The notes under the pieces were generated by a model. That model was not told where the DNA came from. It did no database searches and was given only the letters and a program-made list of their open reading frames with translations. Below are positions 8,335 through 17,095 of a stretch of DNA of 64,000 nt, in pieces; position 1 is the stretch's first letter, and each line of letters begins with the position of its first letter. Made by a program: the position numbers and the translations under genes. The stretch comes from Chitinophagales bacterium (GTDB lineage: Bacteria; Bacteroidota; Bacteroidia; Chitinophagales; Chitinophagaceae): contig JACJXR010000001.1 of the NCBI GenBank assembly GCA_020636505.1, positions 673,426 to 737,425 on the forward strand, in the 5' to 3' direction.

Positions 8335-9069
8335 CTACGTATACAACCCACCGTTTATGGACACCACCTGCCCGGTGATATAGCCTGCTTGTTTTGATGC
8401 GAGGAATCCAACAAGGTCTGCCACTTCCTGCACTTCACCAAAGCGTTGCATAGGTATCATCTTTTTCAAGTCACCTTCGTTCAGTTCTTCGGTCATATCT
8501 GTTTTGATAAAACCCGGAGCGATGGCGTTAACTGTAATGTTTCTTTTGGCTATTTCTTGTCCTAGTGCTTTGGTTGCACCTATCATACCTGCTTTGGCGG
8601 CAGAGTAGTTCACTTGCCCCGGTTGTCCTTTCAGTCCGCTGAGCGATACCATGTTGATGATACGTCCGTAGCGGTTCATCAGCATAGGTTTCAGTACTTG
8701 TTTAGTCACATGGTACATGCCATTGAGGCTGGTGTCTAATACACTGTCCCACTGCTCGTCGGTCATGCTCATCATCAGTATATCCTGACGGATGCCTGCG
8801 TTATTTATCAGTACTTCTATTATCGCATCTTTATTAGCGTCCTGCCATTCTGTGATTATTCTTTCCACTTCTGCTTTATCTGCCACGTCAAACTGCATGG
8901 CCTCTGCTTTCACACCTTTCTCCTCAATCAGCTTACATGCTTCGTCAGCAGCGGCTTTATTGCCTTTATAATTCACCAACACATTGTAGCCCATTTCTGC
9001 CAGTTTTATGCAACATGCCCTTCCTATACCTCTTGAGCCACCCGTTACCAATGCGTACTTATTTTCCAT
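8335..9069 (-). CDS. fabG: FabG-type 3-oxoacyl-ACP reductase (SDR family)
   Basis: 244 residues with the classical short-chain dehydrogenase layout: cofactor loop TGGSRGIG at 9-16, NNAG at 89-92, catalytic Ser142/144, Tyr155 and Lys159 (NYSAAKAG), and the C-terminal GQVVSINGG. The enzyme reduces 3-oxoacyl-ACP to 3-hydroxyacyl-ACP with NADPH. It starts 1 bp after the stop of the tyrosine ammonia-lyase gene and is surely cotranscribed with it, so its substrate is probably an aryl-primed polyene intermediate. Which of several FabG paralogues serves primary metabolism cannot be told from this window. Confidence 0.9.
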   Translation of the reverse strand: MENKYALVTGGSRGIGRACCIKLAEMGYNVLVNYKGNKAAADEACKLIEEKGVKAEAMQFDVADKAEVERIITEWQDANKDAIIEVLINNAGIRQDILMMSMTDEQWDSVLDTSLNGMYHVTKQVLKPMLMNRYGRIINMVSLSGLKGQPGQVNYSAAKAGMIGATKALGQEIAKRNITVNAIAPGFIKTDMTEELNEGDLKKMIPMQRFGEVQEVADLVGFLASKQAGYITGQVVSINGGLYT

Positions 9070-9070
9070 G

Positions 9071-10624
9071 CTAGATCTTCTTTTTGAAATGTGCTACTAT
9101 GTCTGTGTCTTTCATCCACTCTTTTACAGCTCTCAGGTTTGGCGATGCTGCAAAGTCTTCTTTAAAGTAAGGGAACAGTTTACGCACTCCGTTGTACAAC
9201 CACTTTGTAGACGGAGCCAGCCTGTCTGATATCTCTCTGATGTCTATAGCTTGAACCAATGCCACCGCTTCCACCGCCAACACTTCGTATGTGTTATCGA
9301 TGACACGGTTGCATATCATAGCAGCGTTGGTACCCATGCTTACGATATCCTGATTGTCGTTGTTGTTAGGTATGCTGTGGATGTACATCGGATTGCTGAG
9401 TGTTTGGTTCTCCGCAACTGTTGATGTAGCAGGGTATTGCATACCCTGTATACCGAAATTCAATCCCAATCTGCCTGCATTCGCAAAAGGTGGTAGTTTC
9501 TGGTTCAATGCAGGGTTCAGCAAAAAGTTCAGTTGACGTTCCGCCAACATAGACAATTTCGTAACCGCTACTTTCAGCTTATCCATTTCCAATGCGATGT
9601 AGTCGCCGTGGAAGTTACCACCATGAAAGACGTTCTTATTCTTATAGTCAACAACAGGGTTATCATTCACGCTGTTCAGTTCGTTCATCACCACTTCTTC
9701 TGCATTGATGACCGTATCAAACACAGGGCCCAATATCTGCGGTACACAACGCAGCGAATAATATTCCTGTACTTTATCTTCTATTACATCTTGTGTCACC
9801 TTCACATCGTACAGATGTTCGTGACGCTTACGCATCAAGCCACTGTCTGCACCCAATACACGCATCCACTCTGCCACCAATTGTTGGCCACGGTGTTTCT
9901 TCACATTGTTCAGCTCGGCAGAGAAGTGGTCGTCATATGCTTCCATCATCTCATTCACCATCAGTGACAACAACATGCTCCATACCACCAGCCTGTGCGC
10001 ACGTATCACGTTGATACCACCGATACCCGTCATGGAAGATGTGCCGTTCATGAGAGCCAAGCCTTCACGAGCATATATCTGTAGTGGTTTCAGCTTCAGC
10101 TTTTTGTATACTTTCTCGGCAGGCAATATCTCTCCTTGATACCAAAACTCACCTTCACCTATCAGCCCCAATGCCAAATGTGCCAACTGTACCAAATCTC
10201 CACTTGCACCTACACCACCATGCGCATATACCACAGGGTATGCCTCGTTGTTGATGAGATTGGTCATCAATTGCACTAAATCAGGGTGTATGCCTGAATA
10301 GCCCAATACCATAGTATGCAGGCGAGCCAACATCATGGCACGTGTCTGAATGGTATTCAGCTTATCGCCCATACCTGAGCTGTGGCTGCGGATGAGGTTA
10401 TACTGTAATGCTCTGCGGTCCTCATCGTTTATACGGTACTGCGCCATCGGGCCAAAACCCGTGTTGATACCGTATATCAGTTTGTCTTGCGAGAATGCTT
10501 TCAGGAACTCATAGCAACGGGTAGCCTCCTTTACGGCAGAAGGAGTCAGGTTCACCTCTTTCTGGTAAAGTACTATCTGTTCAAACGAATCTAAGTCTAA
10601 AGGTTTTCCACCCAGGGCTATCAT
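9071..10624 (-). CDS. Tyrosine ammonia-lyase (MIO-dependent aromatic amino acid lyase)
   Basis: 517 residues. The Ala-Ser-Gly triad that cyclises to the MIO prosthetic group is at 140-142 (GGVGASGDL), the catalytic Tyr51 is in IYGINTGFGPM, and the QNQDIVSMG-type segment is present as DNQDIVSMGTN. The selectivity site reads RSHSSG (Ser80-His81), which is what I recall for the characterised Flavobacterium johnsoniae tyrosine ammonia-lyase; histidine lyases have a related Ser-His pair, so HutH is the alternative. No other hut gene is nearby, and fabG plus a ketosynthase follow, which favours production of 4-coumarate as a primer for flexirubin/aryl-polyene pigment. First gene of the short operon. 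Confidence 0.85.
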   Translation of the reverse strand: MIALGGKPLDLDSFEQIVLYQKEVNLTPSAVKEATRCYEFLKAFSQDKLIYGINTGFGPMAQYRINDEDRRALQYNLIRSHSSGMGDKLNTIQTRAMMLARLHTMVLGYSGIHPDLVQLMTNLINNEAYPVVYAHGGVGASGDLVQLAHLALGLIGEGEFWYQGEILPAEKVYKKLKLKPLQIYAREGLALMNGTSSMTGIGGINVIRAHRLVVWSMLLSLMVNEMMEAYDDHFSAELNNVKKHRGQQLVAEWMRVLGADSGLMRKRHEHLYDVKVTQDVIEDKVQEYYSLRCVPQILGPVFDTVINAEEVVMNELNSVNDNPVVDYKNKNVFHGGNFHGDYIALEMDKLKVAVTKLSMLAERQLNFLLNPALNQKLPPFANAGRLGLNFGIQGMQYPATSTVAENQTLSNPMYIHSIPNNNDNQDIVSMGTNAAMICNRVIDNTYEVLAVEAVALVQAIDIREISDRLAPSTKWLYNGVRKLFPYFKEDFAASPNLRAVKEWMKDTDIVAHFKKKI

Positions 10625-10654
10625 ACGCTACTAATAAGTGGGCAAAAATATAAA

Positions 10655-10684
10655 AAAGAAGGCTCGTATCGTATGATACGAGCC
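10655..10684 (-). terminator. Terminator of the LysR gene
   Basis: On the minus strand a perfect 10-bp stem (GGCTCGTATC / GATACGAGCC, loop of 4) is followed by TTCTTTTTT. It separates the LysR transcript from the tyrosine ammonia-lyase operon downstream. Confidence 0.8.
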
Positions 10685-10704
10685 GTTTATCGACAAAATA
10701 TCGT

Positions 10705-11628
10705 CTAATATTCCTCATACCATTTGAATTTATCGTGCAAAATGTCCTGCTTATTGTCGCTTATATATTTCAAAAATGCTGATGCCACGGGCGAATGCTG
10801 CTTACCCTTTAGCCATATCAATTGCCATGCAGTTTGTATCGGCAGACCCTTAATAGGTATAATAGACAACTCTTTATTCTGAATTTCGTTTCTTATACCT
10901 ATTAATGGCATGATGGAATACCCGAGATTTGCCAACAAAGCTTGCTTTACTGCTTCGTTCGATGTCAGTTCCATTCTTTTCAATACCGGAATGTCGTTGT
11001 CACGAAAAAACTTCTCCATAACCTGCCTAGTTCCCGAACCTTCTTCTCTGAAGATCAATGGTAGTTTTCCTATGGCTTTCAAGTCACTTTTTTTCATTTT
11101 CAACGGAGTAGTGCTGTTGCCAACCAAATAGAGTTTGTTCTTCAACAATGACACTTGCTCTACATTTAGTTTTTCAGGCAGTATGGACACTAGTGCAAAG
11201 TCTACTTCGTTATTAGCCAAAGACTCTATCACTTTACTCTTGTTGGTAACATCCATTTTCAGTTCCACTCCTGCATTATCATTGATAAACCCTGAAATAA
11301 AATAGGGCATTACATACTTACCTGTAGATACGATAGATATTTTCAGTTTACCAATAAGCGCACCTTGATAGGCCAATCTTTTGTAATTGATATTGTGTAC
11401 CTGCTCTAATATCTTCTCCGCAGCTACGGCTATTTCCTTACCGAAATCGGTCATGTAAATGTTTCTTCCAATGATCTCTGTCAGAGGAATATCAAACTGT
11501 GCTTGAAAGTTTTTGAGCTGAATTGATACTGCGGGTTGTGTTAGATGTAACTCCTCCGCAGCCTTCGTAACACTCTTTGTTTCAGCAATCTTCCTGAATA
11601 TCTGTAACTGATGTAATGTATAATTCAT
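10705..11628 (-). CDS. LysR-family transcriptional regulator
   Basis: 307 residues. An N-terminal winged helix (1-60, with TKAAEELHLTQPAVSIQLKN) is joined by a linker helix to a periplasmic-binding-like effector domain (about 90-300). The divergent arrangement with the isocitrate dehydrogenase gene, only 86 bp away, makes that operon its probable target. The effector domain and the presence of a bicarbonate transporter in the target operon recall the CbbR/CmpR/CcmR group that senses carbon metabolites, but the ligand cannot be read from the sequence. A palindrome covering its own start codon suggests autoregulation. Confidence 0.88.
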   Translation of the reverse strand: MNYTLHQLQIFRKIAETKSVTKAAEELHLTQPAVSIQLKNFQAQFDIPLTEIIGRNIYMTDFGKEIAVAAEKILEQVHNINYKRLAYQGALIGKLKISIVSTGKYVMPYFISGFINDNAGVELKMDVTNKSKVIESLANNEVDFALVSILPEKLNVEQVSLLKNKLYLVGNSTTPLKMKKSDLKAIGKLPLIFREEGSGTRQVMEKFFRDNDIPVLKRMELTSNEAVKQALLANLGYSIMPLIGIRNEIQNKELSIIPIKGLPIQTAWQLIWLKGKQHSPVASAFLKYISDNKQDILHDKFKWYEEY

Positions 11629-11642
11629 AAATAAAATTTATG
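11626..11642. promoter_or_regulatory. Candidate LysR operator in the divergent promoter
   Basis: A perfect 7-bp inverted repeat with 3-bp spacer, CATAAAT AAA ATTTATG, overlaps the LysR start codon. LysR proteins typically bind AT-rich dyads in the divergent intergenic region. Given the AT-rich setting the chance expectation is not negligible. Confidence 0.35.
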
Positions 11643-11714
11643 GTTTTCATTTTAAGTATAAATATAATTAAATGAATTTGTGCCTGCATATTTGCACTCG
11701 AAAAAATAAATACT

Positions 11715-13151
11715 ATGAAAAGAATAACGATTGCAAAGGGCGACGGAATTGGGCCCGAGATCATGAACGCCACACTAAAAGTATTGAATGCTGCAGGTGT
11801 GGCGTTAGAATTTGATGAAATAGAGATCGGAGAAAAAGTATATCTCTCCGGTAACACATCAGGAATACCTGAAGACGTCTGGAACACCATCAGGAAAAAC
11901 AAAGTCTTTTTGAAAGCTCCAATTACAACTCCACAAGGTGGAGGATACAAAAGCCTGAATGTGACCATGCGAAAAACACTAGGGCTCTTTGCCAACGTAA
12001 GACCGTGTAGAAGCATGCACCCATTCGTAGCAACAAAACACCCCGTGATGGACACGGTAATTATCAGAGAGAATGAGGAGGACTTGTATGCAGGTATAGA
12101 ACACCAGCAAACAGACGAGGTGATACAATGTCTGAAGCTGATAAGCAGGCCGGGATGTGAGAAAATAGTTCGATATGCCTTTGAGTATGCAAAACAATAC
12201 GGACGCAAAAAAGTATCCTGCTTTACCAAAGACAACATCATGAAGCAAACCGATGGGCTCTTTCATAAAGTATTCAACGAAGTAGCGGCAGAATATCCTG
12301 AAATAGAAAACGAACACTGGATAATAGACATCGGCGCAGCCAAGCTGGCTGACACTCCGGAAAAATTTGATGTGATAGTGATGCCCAACTTGTACGGAGA
12401 TGTCTTATCAGACATAGCAGCACAAATAACGGGTTCAGTTGGTTTGGCAGGAAGCGCCAACATCGGGCAAACCTGCGCTATGTTCGAGGCCATACACGGT
12501 TCCGCACCGGATATCGCCGGCAAAAACATGGCTAACCCATCGGGGCTGATAAACGCAGCCATCATGATGCTCAACCACATTGGAGAAGGAGATGCCGCAG
12601 AGTTAATCCAAAACGCATGGTTAAAAACCATAGAAGACGGTGTACACACCTCAGATATATACAAAGAAGGTGTGAGCAAAATTGTAGCAACAACTTCAGA
12701 GTTTGCCGATGCAATAATCAACAACCTTGGCAAGAAGCCGGCAAAACTTACACCGGTGAAGTTTCGTGCAGAACAATCATTTAAAATGCCGACCTACCAA
12801 AGAAGAAAACAAGCAACAAAGGCACTGCATGGTGTAGATGTTTTCGCTCACTGGTCGGGAACCAACCCTGAAGAGCTCGCCACACAATTACTGAAACTGG
12901 AAAAGGAAAACATTAAACTTCAAATGATCACTAACAGAGGTGTAAAGGTGTGGCCAAATGGTTTCGAAGAGACTTTCTGCACAGACCACTGGCGCTGCCG
13001 ATTTGCAAGCATGGATGAAACACCAATTAATAAAAGCGACATCGTAGCCATACTTGCAGAAAGCGATAAGAATGGAATAGACATAGTAAAAACCGAAAAC
13101 CTCTACAGCTTCGAAGGTGTTCGCGGATACTCATTGGGACAAGGACAATAA
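11715..13151 (+). CDS. icd: NADP-dependent isocitrate dehydrogenase (Thermus/alpha-proteobacterial long type)
   Basis: 478 residues. The isocitrate/isopropylmalate dehydrogenase fold is complete: substrate segment SLNVTMRKTLGLFANVRPCR, RENEEDLYAGIEH, metal-site DV(I)VMPNLYGDVLSD, and cofactor loop EAIHGSAPDIAGKNMANPSG. A C-terminal extension of about 130 residues (from about 350, containing VFAHWSGTNPEELA and WPNGFEETFCTDHWRCRF) marks the longer homodimeric type known from Thermus thermophilus and Rickettsia. The reaction is oxidative decarboxylation of isocitrate to 2-oxoglutarate and CO2, reversible under high CO2. It heads an operon with a small unknown protein and a bicarbonate transporter. 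Confidence 0.92.
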   Translation: MKRITIAKGDGIGPEIMNATLKVLNAAGVALEFDEIEIGEKVYLSGNTSGIPEDVWNTIRKNKVFLKAPITTPQGGGYKSLNVTMRKTLGLFANVRPCRSMHPFVATKHPVMDTVIIRENEEDLYAGIEHQQTDEVIQCLKLISRPGCEKIVRYAFEYAKQYGRKKVSCFTKDNIMKQTDGLFHKVFNEVAAEYPEIENEHWIIDIGAAKLADTPEKFDVIVMPNLYGDVLSDIAAQITGSVGLAGSANIGQTCAMFEAIHGSAPDIAGKNMANPSGLINAAIMMLNHIGEGDAAELIQNAWLKTIEDGVHTSDIYKEGVSKIVATTSEFADAIINNLGKKPAKLTPVKFRAEQSFKMPTYQRRKQATKALHGVDVFAHWSGTNPEELATQLLKLEKENIKLQMITNRGVKVWPNGFEETFCTDHWRCRFASMDETPINKSDIVAILAESDKNGIDIVKTENLYSFEGVRGYSLGQGQ

Positions 13152-13177
13152 AATCAAAACTCATAAAATAAACAGGT

Positions 13178-13459
13178 ATGGATACACTGACAAAAACAAA
13201 GTACAGCCTTATAGAAGGCACATTTAATGCAGAAGATGCGAAAGACATACTCTTAGGTCTTGTTGAAGACAAGATCAGGTTTCATCAACATCGCATTTTC
13301 AGTCATGAAGAACGTTTTGGAAAGCCTTGCGAAGATTCTGTGACAAGAATATCGCAACTGCAAAAAACCAGAAAACAAATACTTGAGCTGACCAATCATT
13401 GTCAATCTGAAAACAAAACACTTCGAATTCATTCAGACATCTTAATCGAATTTCAATAA
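13178..13459 (+). CDS. 93-residue protein of unknown function in the icd-sbtA operon
   Basis: 26 bp after icd and 6 bp before the sbtA-like gene, so certainly cotranscribed. The sequence is mostly helical and charged: a short beta-like start (KYSLIEGTFNAEDAKDILLG), a His-rich segment (RFHQHRIFSHEERFGK), then a helical region (SVTRISQLQKTRKQILELTN). I know similar small proteins from Bacteroidota but no assigned function. It is in the position where cyanobacteria carry the PII-like regulator SbtB, but it lacks recognisable PII features, so it is not an SbtB homologue by inspection. Confidence 0.75.
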   Translation: MDTLTKTKYSLIEGTFNAEDAKDILLGLVEDKIRFHQHRIFSHEERFGKPCEDSVTRISQLQKTRKQILELTNHCQSENKTLRIHSDILIEFQ

Positions 13460-13465
13460 CAAACA

Positions 13466-14431
13466 ATGAACTTAGACTTACTGATAAACAATCTTACCAA
13501 TCCTGCGCTGCTGTTTTTTATACTGGGTATACTGGCAGTGTGTTTGAAAAGCGACCTGGAAATACCTCCCGGCTCATCAAAGTTCATATCGCTATACTTA
13601 CTGTTTGCGATAGGCTTTAAAGGAGGTCAGGAATTATCTCATGAGCCTATATCAGGAGAAATAGTATGGTCGATGATCTTTGGAATCGTTATAGCCATAG
13701 CGATTCCACTGTATACATTCTTCATATTGAAAAAACGTCTGAACACATACGATGCCGGAGCCATAGCTGCAGCCTATGGCTCTGTAAGTGCGGTTACATT
13801 CGTAACGGCAGTCTCCTATCTTGAAGCGAATGAACTTCCATTGCACGGTCATATGGTAGCCATCATGGCACTTATGGAATCACCTGCCATAATAGCGGGT
13901 TTGATACTCATATCCTTTTTCAACAAAAAGGATGATGAAATAAAACGGCATGTGGCCATTAAACATTCTCTAACCAACGGAAGTGTTTTGCTGATACTAG
14001 GTAGCCTGATCATCGGCTATATGGCTAGTGCTGAACAAGCAGAAGGTATCAAACCTTTTACCAACGACATATTTAAAGGCTTCCTGGCCATCTTCTTGCT
14101 GGACATGGGTATTATCAGCGGGCGAAAATTAAAATCACTGATCGTTGAGGGTTGGTTTCCTCTTGCCTTCGCACTTGTTATACCAATAATCAACGGGTGT
14201 ATCATAGCAGTTTTGAGCGGGCTTGTAACAGATGATGTTAGCAATCGGTTCATATTTGCCATACTTGCTGCAAGTGCTTCTTACATTGCTGTACCTGCTG
14301 CAATGAAGATAGCGGTGCCAAAAGCGAATCCGGGCCTATTTCTGCCGATGGCATTGGCAGTAACATTCCCGGTTAATATCACTATCGGTATGCCGATATA
14401 TTATATGGTGGTCAATGCTATAAGTTTATAG
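13466..14431 (+). CDS. sbtA: SbtA-type sodium-dependent bicarbonate transporter (DUF897)
   Basis: 321 residues with about ten hydrophobic helices. The DUF897/SbtA signature is clear: NLTNPALLFFILGILAV, CLKSDLEIPPGSSKFISLYL, FAIGFKGGQEL, and GSVSAVTFVTAVSYLE repeated in inverted topology by the later AASASYIAVPAAMKIAVP helix. Cyanobacterial SbtA imports bicarbonate with sodium; heterotrophs carry relatives whose use is less certain. Placement behind isocitrate dehydrogenase and a divergent LysR suggests supply of inorganic carbon linked to the TCA cycle or anaplerosis. No carbonic anhydrase or carboxylase gene lies in this window. Confidence 0.88.
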   Translation: MNLDLLINNLTNPALLFFILGILAVCLKSDLEIPPGSSKFISLYLLFAIGFKGGQELSHEPISGEIVWSMIFGIVIAIAIPLYTFFILKKRLNTYDAGAIAAAYGSVSAVTFVTAVSYLEANELPLHGHMVAIMALMESPAIIAGLILISFFNKKDDEIKRHVAIKHSLTNGSVLLILGSLIIGYMASAEQAEGIKPFTNDIFKGFLAIFLLDMGIISGRKLKSLIVEGWFPLAFALVIPIINGCIIAVLSGLVTDDVSNRFIFAILAASASYIAVPAAMKIAVPKANPGLFLPMALAVTFPVNITIGMPIYYMVVNAISL

Positions 14432-14438
14432 CATTGAT

Positions 14439-15431
14439 CTACCATTGCGGCATTTTCGGTTTTGTACCCATTATTTGGTCTATTCGCTCCATCACTTCGT
14501 CGGTCAGTTTAGGTACTATATCCAATGCTTTTAGGTTTTCTTTCAACTGCTCTTCTTTGGTGGCGCCGAGAATGGCTGTGGTCACATTCGGGTTGTGGAT
14601 ACACCATGCTATGGATAAAGTTGCCAAAGAAGTACCCAAGTCTCCTGCCACATTGCCCAATTCTTTCACTCTGCCAAGTCTATTGTCACTCAAGGTGCGG
14701 TCTTTCAGCCATTCAAAGCCTTCCAAACCCAATCGAGAGCCTTCGGGAACGCCATCGTTATACTTACCGGTCAACAATCCTGATGCCAACGGACTCCAAA
14801 TGGTGGTACCCATGCCTATGTTCTTGAAGATGGTGTAATAATCCACTTCCATCTTCTGACGCTCGAACATATTATACTGCGGTTGCTCCATGGCCGGACC
14901 TATCAATCGCAAGTCGCGCGCTACCATGTGAGCCTCCATTATTTCGGCAGCACTCCATTCGCTGGTACCCCAGTAGAGTATCTTACCACGTTGTATAAGG
15001 TGGTTCATGGTCCATACCACTTCCTCTATCGGGGTGAGCTTATCAGGGCGGTGACAGAAGAACAGGTCCAGATAATCCACTTGCAAGCGTTGCAATGCTT
15101 CATCACATGCCTCTACAATATGTTTACGGCTCAATCCTTTTTGGTTCGGTTTGTTATCCTCACCGCCATGCCACCCGAAAAATACTTTGCTGGATACCAC
15201 ATAAGAAGAGCGCTCCCAGTTCTTGCTCTTCAACACACGCCCCATCATCTTTTCACTTTCACCCTTCGAGTACACTTCCGCATTGTCGAAGAAATTCACT
15301 CCATTCTCGTAAGCAAGGCTCATCAATCTGTCTGAATGACCATCATCTATCTGTTTGGCAAAGGTCACCCATGAGCCATAAGATAGCACGCTCAACTGCA
15401 GACCCGTTTTGCCCATTATTCTATACTCCAT
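14439..15431 (-). CDS. Aldo/keto reductase, Kv-beta/YghZ type
   Basis: 330 residues forming a TIM-barrel oxidoreductase. Seen: NFFDNAEVYSKGESE (catalytic Asp and Tyr), VVSSKVFFG (Lys), DLFFCHRPD (His), QPQYNMFER and the C-terminal NADPH-binding IWSPLASGLLTGKY and TAILGATKEEQL segments. The closest subgroup is that of potassium-channel beta subunits and E. coli YghZ, which reduce methylglyoxal and other aldehydes with NADPH. Convergent with sbtA, 7 bp apart, without a visible terminator. Substrate unknown. Confidence 0.9.
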   Translation of the reverse strand: MEYRIMGKTGLQLSVLSYGSWVTFAKQIDDGHSDRLMSLAYENGVNFFDNAEVYSKGESEKMMGRVLKSKNWERSSYVVSSKVFFGWHGGEDNKPNQKGLSRKHIVEACDEALQRLQVDYLDLFFCHRPDKLTPIEEVVWTMNHLIQRGKILYWGTSEWSAAEIMEAHMVARDLRLIGPAMEQPQYNMFERQKMEVDYYTIFKNIGMGTTIWSPLASGLLTGKYNDGVPEGSRLGLEGFEWLKDRTLSDNRLGRVKELGNVAGDLGTSLATLSIAWCIHNPNVTTAILGATKEEQLKENLKALDIVPKLTDEVMERIDQIMGTKPKMPQW

Positions 15432-15436
15432 AGTTG

Positions 15437-15772
15437 CTATTTATTCTTAGTTAATTTATTGTACCAATTGAAGCTATTCGTTATTAACGTAACCGGTAAA
15501 AGGATTAATATACAACTGTATATAAATACCCCTCCAACCCAAAAAAGGAAATCTTTATAATCTTCAACGCTATCTTCAATTGTAAACGATTCTTCAAAAA
15601 TTTTATAAATAATAAAGAACACTATTGATAGAGCAGCGCATATTATAAATGAAAAATTTATTGCTTTTAGAATGCTATTGTAATTAAGATTATTACCTAT
15701 ATTATACTTGTAGTTTGATATTGCAAACACAATGACATAAAGAATCATTGTTGTAATAAGTATTAAGGCCAT
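15437..15772 (-). CDS. Small membrane protein of unknown function
   Basis: 111 residues with three or four hydrophobic segments (about 2-20, 34-56, 74-102) and an acidic linker (EESFTIEDSVEDYKD). It is markedly AT-rich with many Ile, Asn and Tyr codons, unlike the flanking genes. It is just 5 bp upstream of the aldo/keto reductase gene on the same strand, so the two may be cotranscribed. No family recognised; a real gene is likely but not certain. Confidence 0.5.
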   Translation of the reverse strand: MALILITTMILYVIVFAISNYKYNIGNNLNYNSILKAINFSFIICAALSIVFFIIYKIFEESFTIEDSVEDYKDFLFWVGGVFIYSCILILLPVTLITNSFNWYNKLTKNK

Positions 15773-15826
15773 ACATAAAGTTGGTGGTTTTTGAGGACAG
15801 TTCAGATAAACTTTTCTGATAACAAA

Positions 15827-15850
15827 AAAGGCGCTGTATATAGCGCCTTT
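15827..15850 (-). terminator. Terminator of the serC-DUF1015 operon
   Basis: Perfect 9-bp stem AAAGGCGCT / AGCGCCTTT with a 6-nt loop, followed on the minus strand by further T. Located 5 bp past the DUF1015 stop codon. Confidence 0.85.
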
Positions 15851-15854
15851 CCAA

Positions 15855-17093
15855 TTATATCAACTTCACCACAAGACCGTCTCTGGTCTTGGGTTCAAAC
15901 CAGGTACTTTTCGGTGGCATCACATTGCCACTGTCCGCTATGTTGAACAGTTGTTGTATCGTTACAGGGTACAGCGCAAAAGCCGCAGCCATATCTCCAC
16001 TGTCCACACGCTTTTCCAATTCGCCCAATCCGCGTATACCACCTACAAAATCTACACGCGAATCTGTACGCGGGTCGTTGATGTCAAGCAGTTTGCTCAA
16101 TACGTTGTTTTGCAATACCGTCACATCCAAAACGCCTATCGGGTCTTCATCGTTGTATGTTCCCGGTTTTGCAGTCAGTCTGTACCAGTTACCGTCTATG
16201 TACATACCTATCTCATGCAGTTGCGCCGGCTTCACCGCTACTTTACCCAATGGCTCCGATACTTCGAAGTCGCCTTTCAGTTTCTCAATGAATTCGCCAG
16301 CACTCATACCATGTAGGTCGGTAACCACACGGTTGTAGTCTATTATCAACAACTCACTATCCGGGAATATACAAGTGATGAAGTAGTTGCTTCTGTCGTC
16401 TGCTATACCTTCCGCTTCCATAGCGGCACGAACTTTTGCACCCGATGCAGCACGGTGGTGACCATCAGCGATGTAAGTAGCCGGTACATATTGGTCGAAC
16501 AGGTCGGTTATCTTATCTACTGTTTCTTTATCGTTCACCACCCATAGTGTATGACCGATATTGTCTTCAGTCATAAAGTTGTAATCCGCTTCGTGGTTGT
16601 CTTTCCAGTCTTCAATTGTCTTGCGCACATTTTCCTGCTCACGATACGCTAAGAACACAACACCTGTTTGAGCGCGTGTTGTTTTGATATGATTGATGCG
16701 ATCGTTCTCCTTTACAGGACGGGTAAACTCATGCTTCTTTATCACGCCTGTATTGTAATCATCCACAGAAGAGCCGCATATCAACCCCGTTTGCGCACGG
16801 CCGTCCATCACCAAGCGATAGATATAATAGCATGGCTCCTGATCTTGTATCAGCACTCCCTCTTCTATGAATCGCTCAAGGTTCTCTTTTGCCTTGTCAT
16901 ATACTTCTTGGCTGTGTACATCAACATTTTCAGGCAGATCTATCTCCGAGCGGGTAACATGATAGAAGTTATGCTCCTCATCTTTGAACGCTCTCGCCTC
17001 TGCCACGTTCACCACATCGTAAGGTAGTGTAGCCACTTCCTGTGCGTATTCCTGTACAGGTCTCAGTCCTTTAAACGGTGCTATCTTTGCCAT
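15855..17093 (-). CDS. DUF1015 family protein
   Basis: 412 residues. The family hallmarks are present: the N-terminal IAPFKGLRP and LPYDVV segments, the TRPVKENDRINHIKTTRAQ stretch and the strongly conserved YIADGHHRAASG motif. Biochemical function is not established. The gene starts 2 bp after serC ends, a linkage common in Bacteroidota and other phyla, suggesting a role connected with serine or its phosphorylated precursors, possibly as a kinase; that is inference from context only. Confidence 0.88.
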   Translation of the reverse strand: MAKIAPFKGLRPVQEYAQEVATLPYDVVNVAEARAFKDEEHNFYHVTRSEIDLPENVDVHSQEVYDKAKENLERFIEEGVLIQDQEPCYYIYRLVMDGRAQTGLICGSSVDDYNTGVIKKHEFTRPVKENDRINHIKTTRAQTGVVFLAYREQENVRKTIEDWKDNHEADYNFMTEDNIGHTLWVVNDKETVDKITDLFDQYVPATYIADGHHRAASGAKVRAAMEAEGIADDRSNYFITCIFPDSELLIIDYNRVVTDLHGMSAGEFIEKLKGDFEVSEPLGKVAVKPAQLHEIGMYIDGNWYRLTAKPGTYNDEDPIGVLDVTVLQNNVLSKLLDINDPRTDSRVDFVGGIRGLGELEKRVDSGDMAAAFALYPVTIQQLFNIADSGNVMPPKSTWFEPKTRDGLVVKLI

Positions 17094-17095
17094 TG

